NCBI GenBank assembly: GCA_028826165.1
Contig: JAPDFW010000005.1
Coordinates: 36,418-100,417 of the forward strand
Length of the DNA: 64,000 nt
Source of the DNA: Anaeramoeba ignava
Lineage: Eukaryota; Metamonada; Anaeramoebidae
Direction of reading: 5' to 3'
The translations under genes and the position numbers were made by a program. Position 1 is the first letter of the stretch. Every line of letters begins with the position of its first letter. Shown here piece after piece: positions 45,009-56,077 of this stretch. The notes under the pieces are model-generated. The model was given only the letters and a program-made list of their open reading frames with translations. It did not search any database and was not told where the DNA came from.

Positions 45009-46430
45009 ATGGAAACTTATTTAAATTTAGAAAAACTTTCAAATGATTTAAAAAATTTATTTCAAAATCAAAATGAAAATCAAAATGAAAATGAAAGTTA
45101 TTTTGATTTTGAAATAATTTGTGAACAAAATCAAATTTCATTTAAAACTCATAAATCAATTCTTTCTTCAAGAAGTGAATATTTTAAATCTCTTTTCAAT
45201 TCAAAAATGAAAGAATATCAAGAAAATAAATTAATTCTAAAAGATTTTTCAAGTCCAATTCTATTTTCAATATTGAATTATTTTTATTCAGGAAAAATTG
45301 AAATTAATTTAGAAAATGTTATTGAAATTTTAGTTTTTTCATCAAAATATTTAATTGATGAATTAATTGAAATTTCTTTAAAATTTATCAAAAAGAATTT
45401 CCAAATTGAAACTATTGTTGATGTTCTTAAATTATCTGAATCAATAAACTTAAATCAATTAATATATTCTTCTTATCAATTTATTTTAGAACATTTTGAA
45501 GAATTTATTAAAACTCCTTTTTTTCTTGAACTTGAAGAAAATCATTTAAATTCAATATTATTAAATGATGAAATTGAAACAGATGAATTTGAATTATTTC
45601 AATCAATAATAAAATGGGGAAAACATAAATTAAATATTAATCAAGAAAAAGAAGAAAAAGAAAGATTACAAAATCAAATTTCAAATCTTATTGATAAAAT
45701 AAGATTTATTGATTTCTCAAAAGAAGAACTTGAAGATGCATTGAAAGAAGATTTAATTCCAAATCATATTTCACAAAAATTAATTCAATTCCAAAAACTT
45801 CAAAAAGAAAAAGAAAAAGAATTAAATCAATTTATTCAAAAAGAAAATTCATTAATTTTCGAAACAAGATTTCATTTTGAATCTGATTCAGGAATTACTA
45901 AAGAAATCAAATATTTCAAGAAATTACAAGAATGGATAAATGATAATGATTTTTTTTCTAAAATGAAAAAAGGATTTTCAGCAAAAAGAGATGGATTTGA
46001 TTCTAAAAATTGGCATAAAGCAGTTGATGGAAAAGGAAAAACATTAGTTATTATCAAAACAAAAGATAATTTTATTTTTGGAGGATTTACTCAAGTTGGA
46101 TTTAATGGAAATACAGGATACATTAATGATTCAAATGCATTTATTTTTTCATTAAGAAATGATAAAAATAATAGAAAACCAGAAAAGTTCACATATAAAA
46201 ATGATGGTTATGCAATTTATTCTAATTTAAGTAATGGTGCAGTTTTTGGTGAAGGAAGTGGTGGAAATGATTTTCGTTTAAGTTCTAATTTACAACCTGG
46301 TTATTCAGATTTTGGTAGAAGTTATAATCTACCTAATGGAATTACTTATCAATCAAATGAAGCTAGAAGTTATTTAGCTGGTTCTTATTCTTCATGGATT
46401 GTTGATGAAGTTGAATCTTATTTTATTTAA
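45009..46430 (+). CDS. BTB-BACK-TLDc protein 2
   Basis: Single exon, 473 aa. The BTB domain covers about 20-130 ([52 protein letters not shown]), then a BACK-like helical region (about 135-265, with [17 protein letters not shown]). A short Glu/Lys helix leads into the TLDc domain (about 295-473), which ends [11 protein letters not shown]. Its TLDc domain is nearly identical to that of the gene at 41638, down to long identical DNA stretches, but its BTB half is clearly different and the long repeated coiled coil is absent. That contrast points to domain exchange or gene conversion over the 3' half. Probable adaptor or stress-response role by family; specifics unknown. Confidence 0.92.
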   Translation: METYLNLEKLSNDLKNLFQNQNENQNENESYFDFEIICEQNQISFKTHKSILSSRSEYFKSLFNSKMKEYQENKLILKDFSSPILFSILNYFYSGKIEINLENVIEILVFSSKYLIDELIEISLKFIKKNFQIETIVDVLKLSESINLNQLIYSSYQFILEHFEEFIKTPFFLELEENHLNSILLNDEIETDEFELFQSIIKWGKHKLNINQEKEEKERLQNQISNLIDKIRFIDFSKEELEDALKEDLIPNHISQKLIQFQKLQKEKEKELNQFIQKENSLIFETRFHFESDSGITKEIKYFKKLQEWINDNDFFSKMKKGFSAKRDGFDSKNWHKAVDGKGKTLVIIKTKDNFIFGGFTQVGFNGNTGYINDSNAFIFSLRNDKNNRKPEKFTYKNDGYAIYSNLSNGAVFGEGSGGNDFRLSSNLQPGYSDFGRSYNLPNGITYQSNEARSYLAGSYSSWIVDEVESYFI

Positions 46431-46492
46431 AAAAATTAATTAATAAATCAAAATTTCATTTTTCATTTTTATTTTTTATTTTTGAATTGAAA

Positions 46493-47557
46493 ATGGAATT
46501 TGAAGATTTTTCAGTTGAAGAATTAACAACAATAGTAATAGATAATGGTTCAGGATCAACAAAAATAGGATTTTCAGGAGAAAATTCACCAAGATCAATT
46601 TTCCCATCAATAGTTGGAAGACCAAGATTTTCTGGAATGGTTGGAATGGGACAAAAAGATTCATATGTTGGAGATGAAGCATTTTCCAAAAGAGGAATAT
46701 TAAGAATTAAATTTCCAATAGAACATGGAATAGTCATAAATTGGGATGATATGGAAAAAATATGGCATCATGGTTTTTATAATGAATTAAGAGTTGCTCC
46801 TGAAGAACATCCTGTTTTAGTAACTGAGAACTTTTTGAATCCAAAATCAAACAGAGAGAAAATAACTGAAATCATGTTTGAAACATTTTCTGTTCCTGGT
46901 TTTAATCTTGAAAAACAAGCAGTTTTATCATTAATTTCAACTGGAAGATCAATTGGAATTGTTATTGAAATTGGAGATGGTGTTATTCAAATTGTCCCCA
47001 TTTATGAAAGATTTGTTTTACCAAATTCATCAAGTAAATTAAATTTAGCAGGAAGAGATTTAAATGAGTATTTAATGAAAATTTTAAATGAAAGAGGATA
47101 TCCATTTACAACAAGTGCTGAAAGACAAATTGTTAGAGATATTAAGGAAAAACATTGTTATGTTGCTTTGGATTTTGATAAAGAAATGAATGAAGAACAA
47201 ACACTAATTGAAAAAGATTATGAATTACCTGATAATCAAGTTATTACGTTTGGAAACGAAAGATTTAGAACTCCTGAAGTTTTGTTTCAACCTTCTTTTA
47301 TTGGAATGCAAGAATCAGGAATTCATCAAAAAACTTTTGATTCAATTATGAAATGTGATGAAGAAATTAGAAATGATTTGTTTTCTAATATTGTTTTATC
47401 TGGTGGTTCTTCTATGTTTCCTGGAATTAAACAAAGACTCAAAAAAGAAATTATTCAATTATCAGAAAATAAAGAAAACAAAATTAAAGTTATTGCTCTT
47501 TCTGAAAGAAAATATTCTGTTTGGATTGGTGGTTCAATGTTAGCTTCTCTTCCCTAA
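46493..47557 (+). CDS. Divergent actin-family protein, last ~25 residues in another frame
   Basis: Actin fold ATPase. The ATG at 46493 is used; the in-frame codon before it is not ATG. The open frame gives 354 aa. Recognisable: [138 protein letters not shown] and [16 protein letters not shown]. Nucleotide-binding loops are kept, but many actin positions differ (for example the DNase-loop residue after RPRF and the stretch after TFSVPGF). The frame stops at 47555, yet KEEYDEIGPKIIERKCF, the normal actin C-terminus, follows in the +1 frame and ends with TAA at 47631-47633. One C fewer in the CCC at 47552-47554 would restore the expected length. It is either a sequence error or a truncated actin. 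Confidence 0.87.
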   Translation: MEFEDFSVEELTTIVIDNGSGSTKIGFSGENSPRSIFPSIVGRPRFSGMVGMGQKDSYVGDEAFSKRGILRIKFPIEHGIVINWDDMEKIWHHGFYNELRVAPEEHPVLVTENFLNPKSNREKITEIMFETFSVPGFNLEKQAVLSLISTGRSIGIVIEIGDGVIQIVPIYERFVLPNSSSKLNLAGRDLNEYLMKILNERGYPFTTSAERQIVRDIKEKHCYVALDFDKEMNEEQTLIEKDYELPDNQVITFGNERFRTPEVLFQPSFIGMQESGIHQKTFDSIMKCDEEIRNDLFSNIVLSGGSSMFPGIKQRLKKEIIQLSENKENKIKVIALSERKYSVWIGGSMLASLP

Positions 47558-47729
47558 TTTCATAGATTCATGTGTTTTAAAAGAAGAATATGATGAAATT
47601 GGACCTAAAATTATTGAAAGAAAATGTTTTTAAAAAAGAAATTTTTTTTATTCCACTTTTTATTTCTTTAAAAAATATTATTTTGATTTTATAATAATGA
47701 TTTATCCATCAAATGACAAACTAATCGAA

Positions 47730-50700
47730 TTAATAATTGTTTTTGTTTGAATCCAATTCTGCAAAAGAAACACAACCATGCAAACCAGAAAAATAAAGCA
47801 AAACAGAATTATTAATATTTTTTTTCTTTTTCAAATCACGAGAAATCAAATAATGAGTTAATTTTAAAGCTAAATTTTGAACAGGTTTTGATTGAGTATA
47901 ACTGATAATATGGAATAATTTGGAAGTTAATAAATCATAAAAAGCAGAAAATGAATCAGGAAACAATTCAACTGCAGGAGATAAAATTTCCAACAAAAAC
48001 AACTGGTCTGAATCATAATCTGATTCAGCAAGAATTGAAGCAATTAAATAAACAAGAAGAGTTGATGATATTGGATCGTGTTGAATAATTTGGTTGAATA
48101 AAAGTTGATCAATTTCTCCTTCCCAATCAAAATAATTCCCCAAATGAGACTTAAATTCTGCAATTTCTTTAGTTGGTAATGATGAAGCTAGTGCTGTTAT
48201 ATAAGATGAACGGAATCCTGTTGATTCAGTTTTGCAAGAAATATCAACAATGGTTCGAAATAAAGAAATCACAGAACTTTTCACAAAAGGCATTTTTCTT
48301 GCAGGCAATAAAATACTTGATAAAGCAAAAGAAAATCCAATTTGGAAATTGATTCCAATTATTTTCTCCATTTTAGATAGTAATCGATCTGCATCTTTGT
48401 TTTGTTTTCTGAAAGACATGAAAACATTTTCAATACTATTTGATTCGAATTTTCCTAATTTTTCAAGATCTCTTAAAATAACATCAATCATTTCAATTCC
48501 TGCTTGAAAGAAATTTGAATCTCTAAGTTGAATCAATGAAATTGCAACCCAAAACAAACTAATTTTAAGTGGAGAATCCTTATCCAATAAAGGATACAAA
48601 TGAGTCAAACACAAAATAAGCGAAATACACAAATCAACTTCTGATTCAACCATTTTTTCCTTAATAATAAGTGGTTTCATAAATATGAATATTTGTCCAA
48701 CTAATTTTGGTGGAATTGGTCTTTCAGAAAGTAATCCAAATGTTGCCATTGATCGTGATTGTATAATTGAGGGTGTAAATGCAGATTTTCTTGTCAGATC
48801 TAACCATTGTTTTTGCCATCGTTTCCCAAGATCTGTTTGCTGATAGCATTTGATAATTTCCAAAAATAATCTTGATACTGATTCTGTACTTTTCACTGGA
48901 ATTCTTTCAAGTCTAAATCTGGGTGATTTGCTTTTTTCTATTGATTTCATTATATTTATATCTTTCATTGATGGTTGATTAGTTGGTGAATCTGGGGTTA
49001 TTGAATCTTGACTATTTGATTTCTCAAGTGATATTTTTTCTACTACTTTGGGAATTGTTTTTGTTTTTAAATTCATAAATGATCCTCTTAGAATTCTTGT
49101 TGATATATTTTTCAATAAATTATCTGATTTGATAATACTTCCACTTCCCATAAACAAAACACGAAATCTTGTTTCGGTAACTTCTGCTAATAAAGCTTGG
49201 AGATTTGTCTGATTTTTCTCATCTGGAGGAGGCATTTTAGTTACCAAAGAATGAATTGAATTGATAACCAAAGAAAGTAATGCAGAACGCATAAACAAGG
49301 AATGTGTTGGAGACATCAAAACACAAATATGAAGAATACTTGGAAGTGTGTATTCCAATGTTAGAATATTTTCGAAAGAAAGATAGTGAAGAAATCTTGT
49401 TAAAACCAAAATTTCATCCCATTTTGGATAATTTTCGATTCTTTTGTCTTCAGATTTAAATTGAGATGCTGATGAAATTCTTCTCAATATTCGATCGCAT
49501 AATTTCATTGAAATATATCTTGGATCAAGTGATGCAAGTGTAACTACCAATTGTGATATCAATTCAGATTCTGTTGTATCTACTCCATATTTAAGTGATT
49601 GTTTGATAAAAACAAGTAGAATTGTTCCAAGTAAATCATGAACACCTGCAACTACTTTCCAAGTATGAACAAGAATTGCAGGATAAAGTTCTCTTTGATA
49701 AATTGTCATTTTGATCAATTCTGTAATGATTCTTGTTGCTTCTTTGTATTCTTCATGTTTCTTTTTCAACAATATTTTTGATTCATAATTATTTCCCATT
49801 TTTAGAGTGCTTAAATTACTCTCATTTCTTTTCTCCATTTCTTGATTCTTTAAATATTTTGTTGAATGAATTGTTTTTGGTGATTGATGGTAAGTATATT
49901 CCTTTAAATTGGGAAGCCAAGGAGCCATATATTCAACACATAAATGTTTTCCATGAATTGTTGTACTTTCAAAATGCTTCAAACATTCTCCCAAAAATTC
50001 AAGTGTAAGATGTTTTTCAGTTAAAGCCAATTGTTTACTTAGATTAACAACAAGAGAAGTATGTGATTTTGGAATACAAAGACCTTCTGTTTCAAGTAAT
50101 TGGGATTTAATTGAGAAATTCAAACTTCGGCATAATGCTGTTACTAAATTATATGCTGATTTTCTGAGCGTTTCAGAATCACTTCCTAAATTTATTAATG
50201 CAATGTTCAGTAGTGATCCTGGAACATCTGATGGATATACTTCTGTGAATGTATCTCGATAAGATTTAGAATCGTGAACAATTCCTCGGAATTTATTATA
50301 TTGTTGTTTCATATTTTTGATTGTTTCCACAATTTTCTTTGAATTTGGAGAATGGAAAATCAATAATTTTTGACTGTTTTTTGTGTGTATTTTAACTGAG
50401 AATTGCTCTTCATTATCTTGTGATTGTTCAATATTAATAACTTGAGTAATATGGAAAATATCAACAATATTTTCAAGTCGATCAAATAAAGATTCCTTAA
50501 TATAAATTATATGAAGTAAACGCGGAGAAATTTCAAATATAACATTTTTACGTTGATCTCGGAATGTTTGATAAATATCTGTAAATTTTTCTTTGATTGT
50601 TTTTTCTGTTTCCATTGTTCCTTCAGGAATTAAATGATTTTTCTCATCAATATATTCATATATTTGTGTTGGTTTATCAACAATATGAATCAATTTCAAT

Positions 50701-53700
50701 ACAGATGCTCTAAAATAGGGAAGAATTTTCATTGTGAATTTGCGGAAATCTGAAGAAGGTGAAATGAATATTATTTTTTTCAAATGATTATCCCAATAAC
50801 TTGGTACTAATCCTGTAAAACGATTAATCCAACTTCTATTAATTTCATTTTGATTTGAAAATAAAGTGCAATCAATTATAATTATAAAATCTTCTTCTGA
50901 ATGTTTTGAAACAAGATGCAAAATATGATAAATAAGAACTGAAATATCAATTTGAACTATTCTTCTTGGAATAAGATAAAAAACTTTCTCCTTTGCTTTT
51001 GAATATTCATGAGTATAGAAAATTGGTTCAAATTCTTTAGTTTCCCCAATTATTGACATCGAAGCCATAAAATCATGATTTCTTTGATCTCGTATTTCTG
51101 GTTCTTCAACTTGAATTTGCCATGATTCAAGACTAATTGAAACATTTTCATTCTCATTTTCACTTTGCTTTTTTTGATCTGATTTCTTTTCAATTGATAA
51201 AATATCTATTGATTCTTCTAAATTCTGAATAAGTGTTAAGAATTTACCAAAATCAAAAAGTTGTTTTTGATCTTGATTCTTTTCAAAATGTGTTTCCAGA
51301 ATTTGGTAGTTATTCATCAACTCTTTGTGAATGGTGTGGAAATCATTGTTGATTGTTTTGGGAGAAATTCCTTCAGGAACTAAATTCAATTCTTGTAAAA
51401 TATCTTTAATTTTAATTGTTGTTTTTGGATCTTCAAAAAATTCTTTCAATTTCTTTGTAATTTCTTGTGATGATTTAGCATCTCCTTCAATAAATGGAAT
51501 TTCAAAAAGTTGTTCAAGAAATCCTTCAATATTTTTGCGATTTTGACTGATGAATTTATTCATTGGAATCATATAATCCTCTTCAATTCCAAATTTTTCA
51601 TTTGATGATAATTTGTTGATTGTTTTGGATATTAAAACCAATCCTCTTCTAACTTCAGAAGGTATTCTAAATGTGAAAATATCATATTTTTCTGGTGAAA
51701 TTAATGCTGGACAAATGAAGTTATTGAAAAATATTTTGGATATGCATTCGCTTGTTTTCAAATTTGAATCATGTTTTATAAGCTTTTTGAGAAGGAATGT
51801 CATAACAAAAAATTGAATTGGAATATGATAAATTGATTCAATAATTCGATCCAAAAATTCTTGTGTAAAAATTTCCAAATTTTTCAAATTCTTATCAATA
51901 TCTTTTGTTTCTTTAACATATCTAACATCAATTTCAGTTTCTCTTTGATTAACAATAATTTCTTGCCACAAATTCTTGATTGAATCATACATAACTCTTT
52001 GTAAATATTCTGTACCAATAATTTGTGAGTAAATCTTAAGAACATTAACTTGGAAATTGTTTGTTTGAAAAAAAGATGTTTTTTCATTTTCCAAAATATT
52101 AAGTTCCTTTTCAAAAATCCAATGTAATAAATCTATTGAAGCTCCATTAACTTCAATTATTCTTAAAATTGATAAAATGAACAAATCATTATTTTCCAAA
52201 GAAGGAATAGCAACAAAAATTGTTCTCAAAAGATGAAGATCATTATCAAGTAGCATTCTAATTAAACTTCGATATTTTGATTCATTTGTTTCTACAACAA
52301 AATTGAATTCTGTTCCTTGTTTCAAAATATTTGTGAAAACATCAAGAAATGAAGCTCTTATTTCTGTATCACTAAAATATCCCAAAGGCAAAGCATGTTT
52401 CAAACCAATATTTACATTTGAATTTAATAAATTGGAAATTATGTTGATTACATGTTGAGAAATTTTCTTGTTTGTTTTGTTTTGATCTGATTCTTGTTGT
52501 ATTCTTTGAAGAATTGATGTGAAAAATTTGAAATAACTACCAAATAATTTGGAACGTTTTTCAAGATCATCTTCAGTTTGAAGAATTGGACCTGTTTTTA
52601 TGTTAAATGCCTTTTTAATAATTAATCCATTCGTTATTGAATCAATTGCCATCATAACTGCTAAGTCATGATCATTCCACATTCTATTTGTAATAATACC
52701 TGGATTAAATTCCACTTTGACTAATTTTTCAGAATCTAAATCTTCTTTAGAATTTGCTTTCATTTTAGATTTCATTTTCTCTGATGAAATTGAAAATCCT
52801 CTTTGAACATCAGAAATCCAATTTGCAATTCCTTCTAATAAACCGTTTCGGAAATTATCTTCATCTTTGAAAAGAAGATATTCTCTTTTGCGAATAATCA
52901 GCGTTAGCAAATGACAAAATTTAATTTTCATTCTGATAGTATTTTGTTCTGGAGAAAGTTGAGATAGATATTGAATTATAGAAATGATCAATTCTTCAAA
53001 ATCGAAAATTGACAAATCAATAACAATTTGGGGTTGATCCAAAATATTCTTGATAATTGAAATTGTTTGATCATAAAAAATTGTTGATTCTTCATTAGTT
53101 TCTATTCTTCCATCATCTTTGAAATTTTTCTTTATAATTTGCTTAATTTGTTCAAATAAATTTGAATAAACAAGAGATGGAAGAGATGTTAACAGAAGAA
53201 CAGTGGTTTCTCTCAAATAAATATTATTGCAAACAGCTAATGAAAGTAATTGAGAGATGAATTCATCAATAAGTAAATTTTCTGATAATAAACTTTGGTT
53301 TTTTTTGTTAGCATTTTCCTTTTTTTTCTTGTAAATCTTTTTTTTATAGATTGTTTTGATTTTTGCATAATTTGAGGTGATTTTAAATTATCAAAAATGA
53401 AATCAAAATTGCTCAAGTTTGTTGTATCAAATGGCAAGTCTTTTTATCATTATTGACAAAGCAACTGAAGATAAACTACAAAGAAATCCTGTGTAATTAT
53501 ACCATTCAGATTTGCATCTGTTGAATTCAAAATCTGAGTTTTGATATGTATCTTCCAAAGTAATACTTGATTTTGACAATTTTTTCAATAAAATTTGCTT
53601 CATTTCTTCATTAGTTTCAAATGAAATTGTGTATTCAATAATAAATTTTGTTGCCAAAAGCCATCTTTCATAAATATTAATCCAAGCATCCTTATTTGAA

Positions 53701-56077
53701 TTTGTTGCTGTAGTGACTTTTCTCAAAAGTTGTCTTATTGATTTCTGTTGTGCAAGTCTTCCTGTTGCTGATTGTGGAATTTGTGCCAATTTTCTATAAA
53801 AAGGATACATAACAAGAACTGTATTATTTTCAATTTGCTTATTGCATATAATATTTTTAGATTTTTCAATATCATCCTCGCGAGAGAAATTATTTATAAA
53901 TCCAACATTTTCAATTTCATCGCATATATAATTAAAACATTTCAATGCTTGAGATGAAACACTTGATTCTGAGTTCAATGAAAGAATTAATAGTGTTATT
54001 TCTAGTTTTGATGATACTCTATTAAGTAAAATGATTGTATCACTACTAAATGTTTTAATTTGTCTCAAATAAAACCCAAGAAATTCATTCCTTTTCTCAA
54101 GAATTTCCTTAAACAAAGAAACCAAAAGTTTTGATTGACTTGGTTCAATATTCTTGTTGTTAATAGCCATTCTTGTTATTGAATCAATAATTGGAGATGT
54201 TAGTAAATAATAAGCATCAATTTGATTTCCATAACAACATTGTTCAATGTATTTAATTTCGTGAATTTTTTTCAATGCTGAAGAGACATTTGAACGAAAT
54301 TCAAAAGAAAAATTTGGATTTAAACACGAAGCAAGACTGATGAAAAATTGTAATATATTTTTTCTGAGTTGTTGTTGATCTGAAAATTCCCAAATAAAAA
54401 CAAATTGAGGATCAATAGAAAAAATCTTAGCAATTTCATTAAGTGTTTGGAATTTAATTTCTGCTGTTTCAAATTGATCTCTTTGTCTTTTTTTCAAATT
54501 TGATGGGTTTAACGTTGTAAAATCCCATGAATATTTTTGTTGTAACAAAGTAAGTTCTTGGAAATATTTGATGAATAATCTCTTAATTGAAGGCGAGATT
54601 GAATAGGCTTCAATAAAAGAAGTGTTCCAAGGAAGTGATTCTTCAAGTGCAAGAGTATAAAGTGCTTTTGCAAGAGCTAATCTAAATAAATGAGGAGTTG
54701 ATTTTTGCAAACAAAATGTAAAAATTCCTGATAATGTTTCTCTTGGATTAACTCTAAATGATGAAACTAAAGTATCTGATAATATTTTTGTATTTCCCAC
54801 ATTTTTTGTGATAGTGAAAAGTTGTTTCTAATTTAATTTCAAAAATATTTAAATTGAATTAGAATTTTAATTCAAGTTTTTTTTTTTCTTTAAAACAAAC
54901 TTTTAAAATATTCTCAATTTTTAATACTAATCCAAGTAAAGGAGTTTTACTTGATTTGGAAATATAAGTTGCAACTTTGTAAATATCTAATAAACATTGC
55001 GCAGCAACTGAAGAACTTGATTCCTTAGAAGAGAAACTTTTTTGCAAATTTTCTATAAATTGACCTTTTGTTGAATTGAGAATATTTGATTCATTATGTA
55101 AAATTTGAGTTAAAATATCTGGACTTATTATTAATAACATGGTTTGAATTGGCCAAAAAATATATCCTTTCTTCTTTAAAGAAGAACTCCATTCCTTAAA
55201 TGATTCAAATAAAGAATCAATGTTTACATCAAATTTTTCTTGAGAAGTTGATAAATGTGAAAATTCGGATGGACAACTATTAATCCAATTCCAAATTGCT
55301 GATCTTAAAGAATCTGCAACTATTTTTTGGTGTTGTTTTTGGAAAATTGATAAATATTTGGAAATTTCTTGGAGTAATTTTCCCAATCTTGTTTTATTAT
55401 AATCAAGATATTTTATTAGTTGAATTTCATTTATTGCAATTTCTTCTGTTTGTGATAATTGTAATAATTTTAAAAATTCAAGAACTTTGTTAAAAATCAC
55501 ATCATAATTTATATGACTTAATCTTTTTATTAATTTTCCAATATATTCTTCAAACATTGAATGAAATTTATCATGATTTTTTTCAAATAATATTTTGTTC
55601 ATTAATTCAAGTAAATTTGCACAATAATTATCATTAATAATTTGAATATTTTTCTTTTTTAAATTTAATATTTCTTCATTTGACTAAAAAATAAAAAATA
55701 AAATAAAAAAATTAATAAAAAAAATAAATTAAAAAAATAAAAATAAATACCATTTCGAATTTTGATTGTAAACACATATTCATTGACTCAATTATAATTA
55801 ATAATGATTGCTCTTGTTTGATAAATAAATTATTGTCTTGTGTATTTAAATTTTCAGATAAATTTTTTGCTAAAGAAAATAATGATTTTAAAACTTCTTC
55901 AAGTTTTGTATTTGAAAGTGTAATAAATATTTCAATTTCAAGTGAACAATTTGCTATTAAAAACTTTTGTGGGTCAAAATCATCTTCTTTTGGAGGATCT
56001 GGTTTTTGACTAGGAAGTTGTGAAAATAATTTTGAGTTTAAAATTTTTAATGTTTTTTTTTCTTCTTCTTCTTCCAT
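47730..56077 (-). CDS. Neurofibromin (NF1) homologue with degenerate Ras-GAP centre
   Basis: Giant cytosolic regulator of the Ras pathway. Exons 55751-56077, 54901-55683 and 54827-47730 give about 2,730 aa, close to animal neurofibromin. The layout is N-terminal HEAT-type region, Ras-GAP-related domain (about 52200-51500), Sec14/CRAL-TRIO domain (RRIVQIDISVLIYHILHL, about 50960-50700), PH-like module, and C-terminal HEAT region. The last includes the NF1 hallmark PSDVPGSLLNIALINLGS, QLLETEGLCIP, HLTLEFLGECLKHF and HLCVEYMAPWLPNL. In the GAP domain the arginine-finger loop reads KTSFFQTNNFQ and the FLR motif reads FFNNFICPALISP, so both key Arg are absent. Two one-base frame breaks lie in homopolymers at about 53441-53445 and 53299-53306; the flanking frames match NF1 on either side, so I treat them as probable sequence errors. 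Confidence 0.88.
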
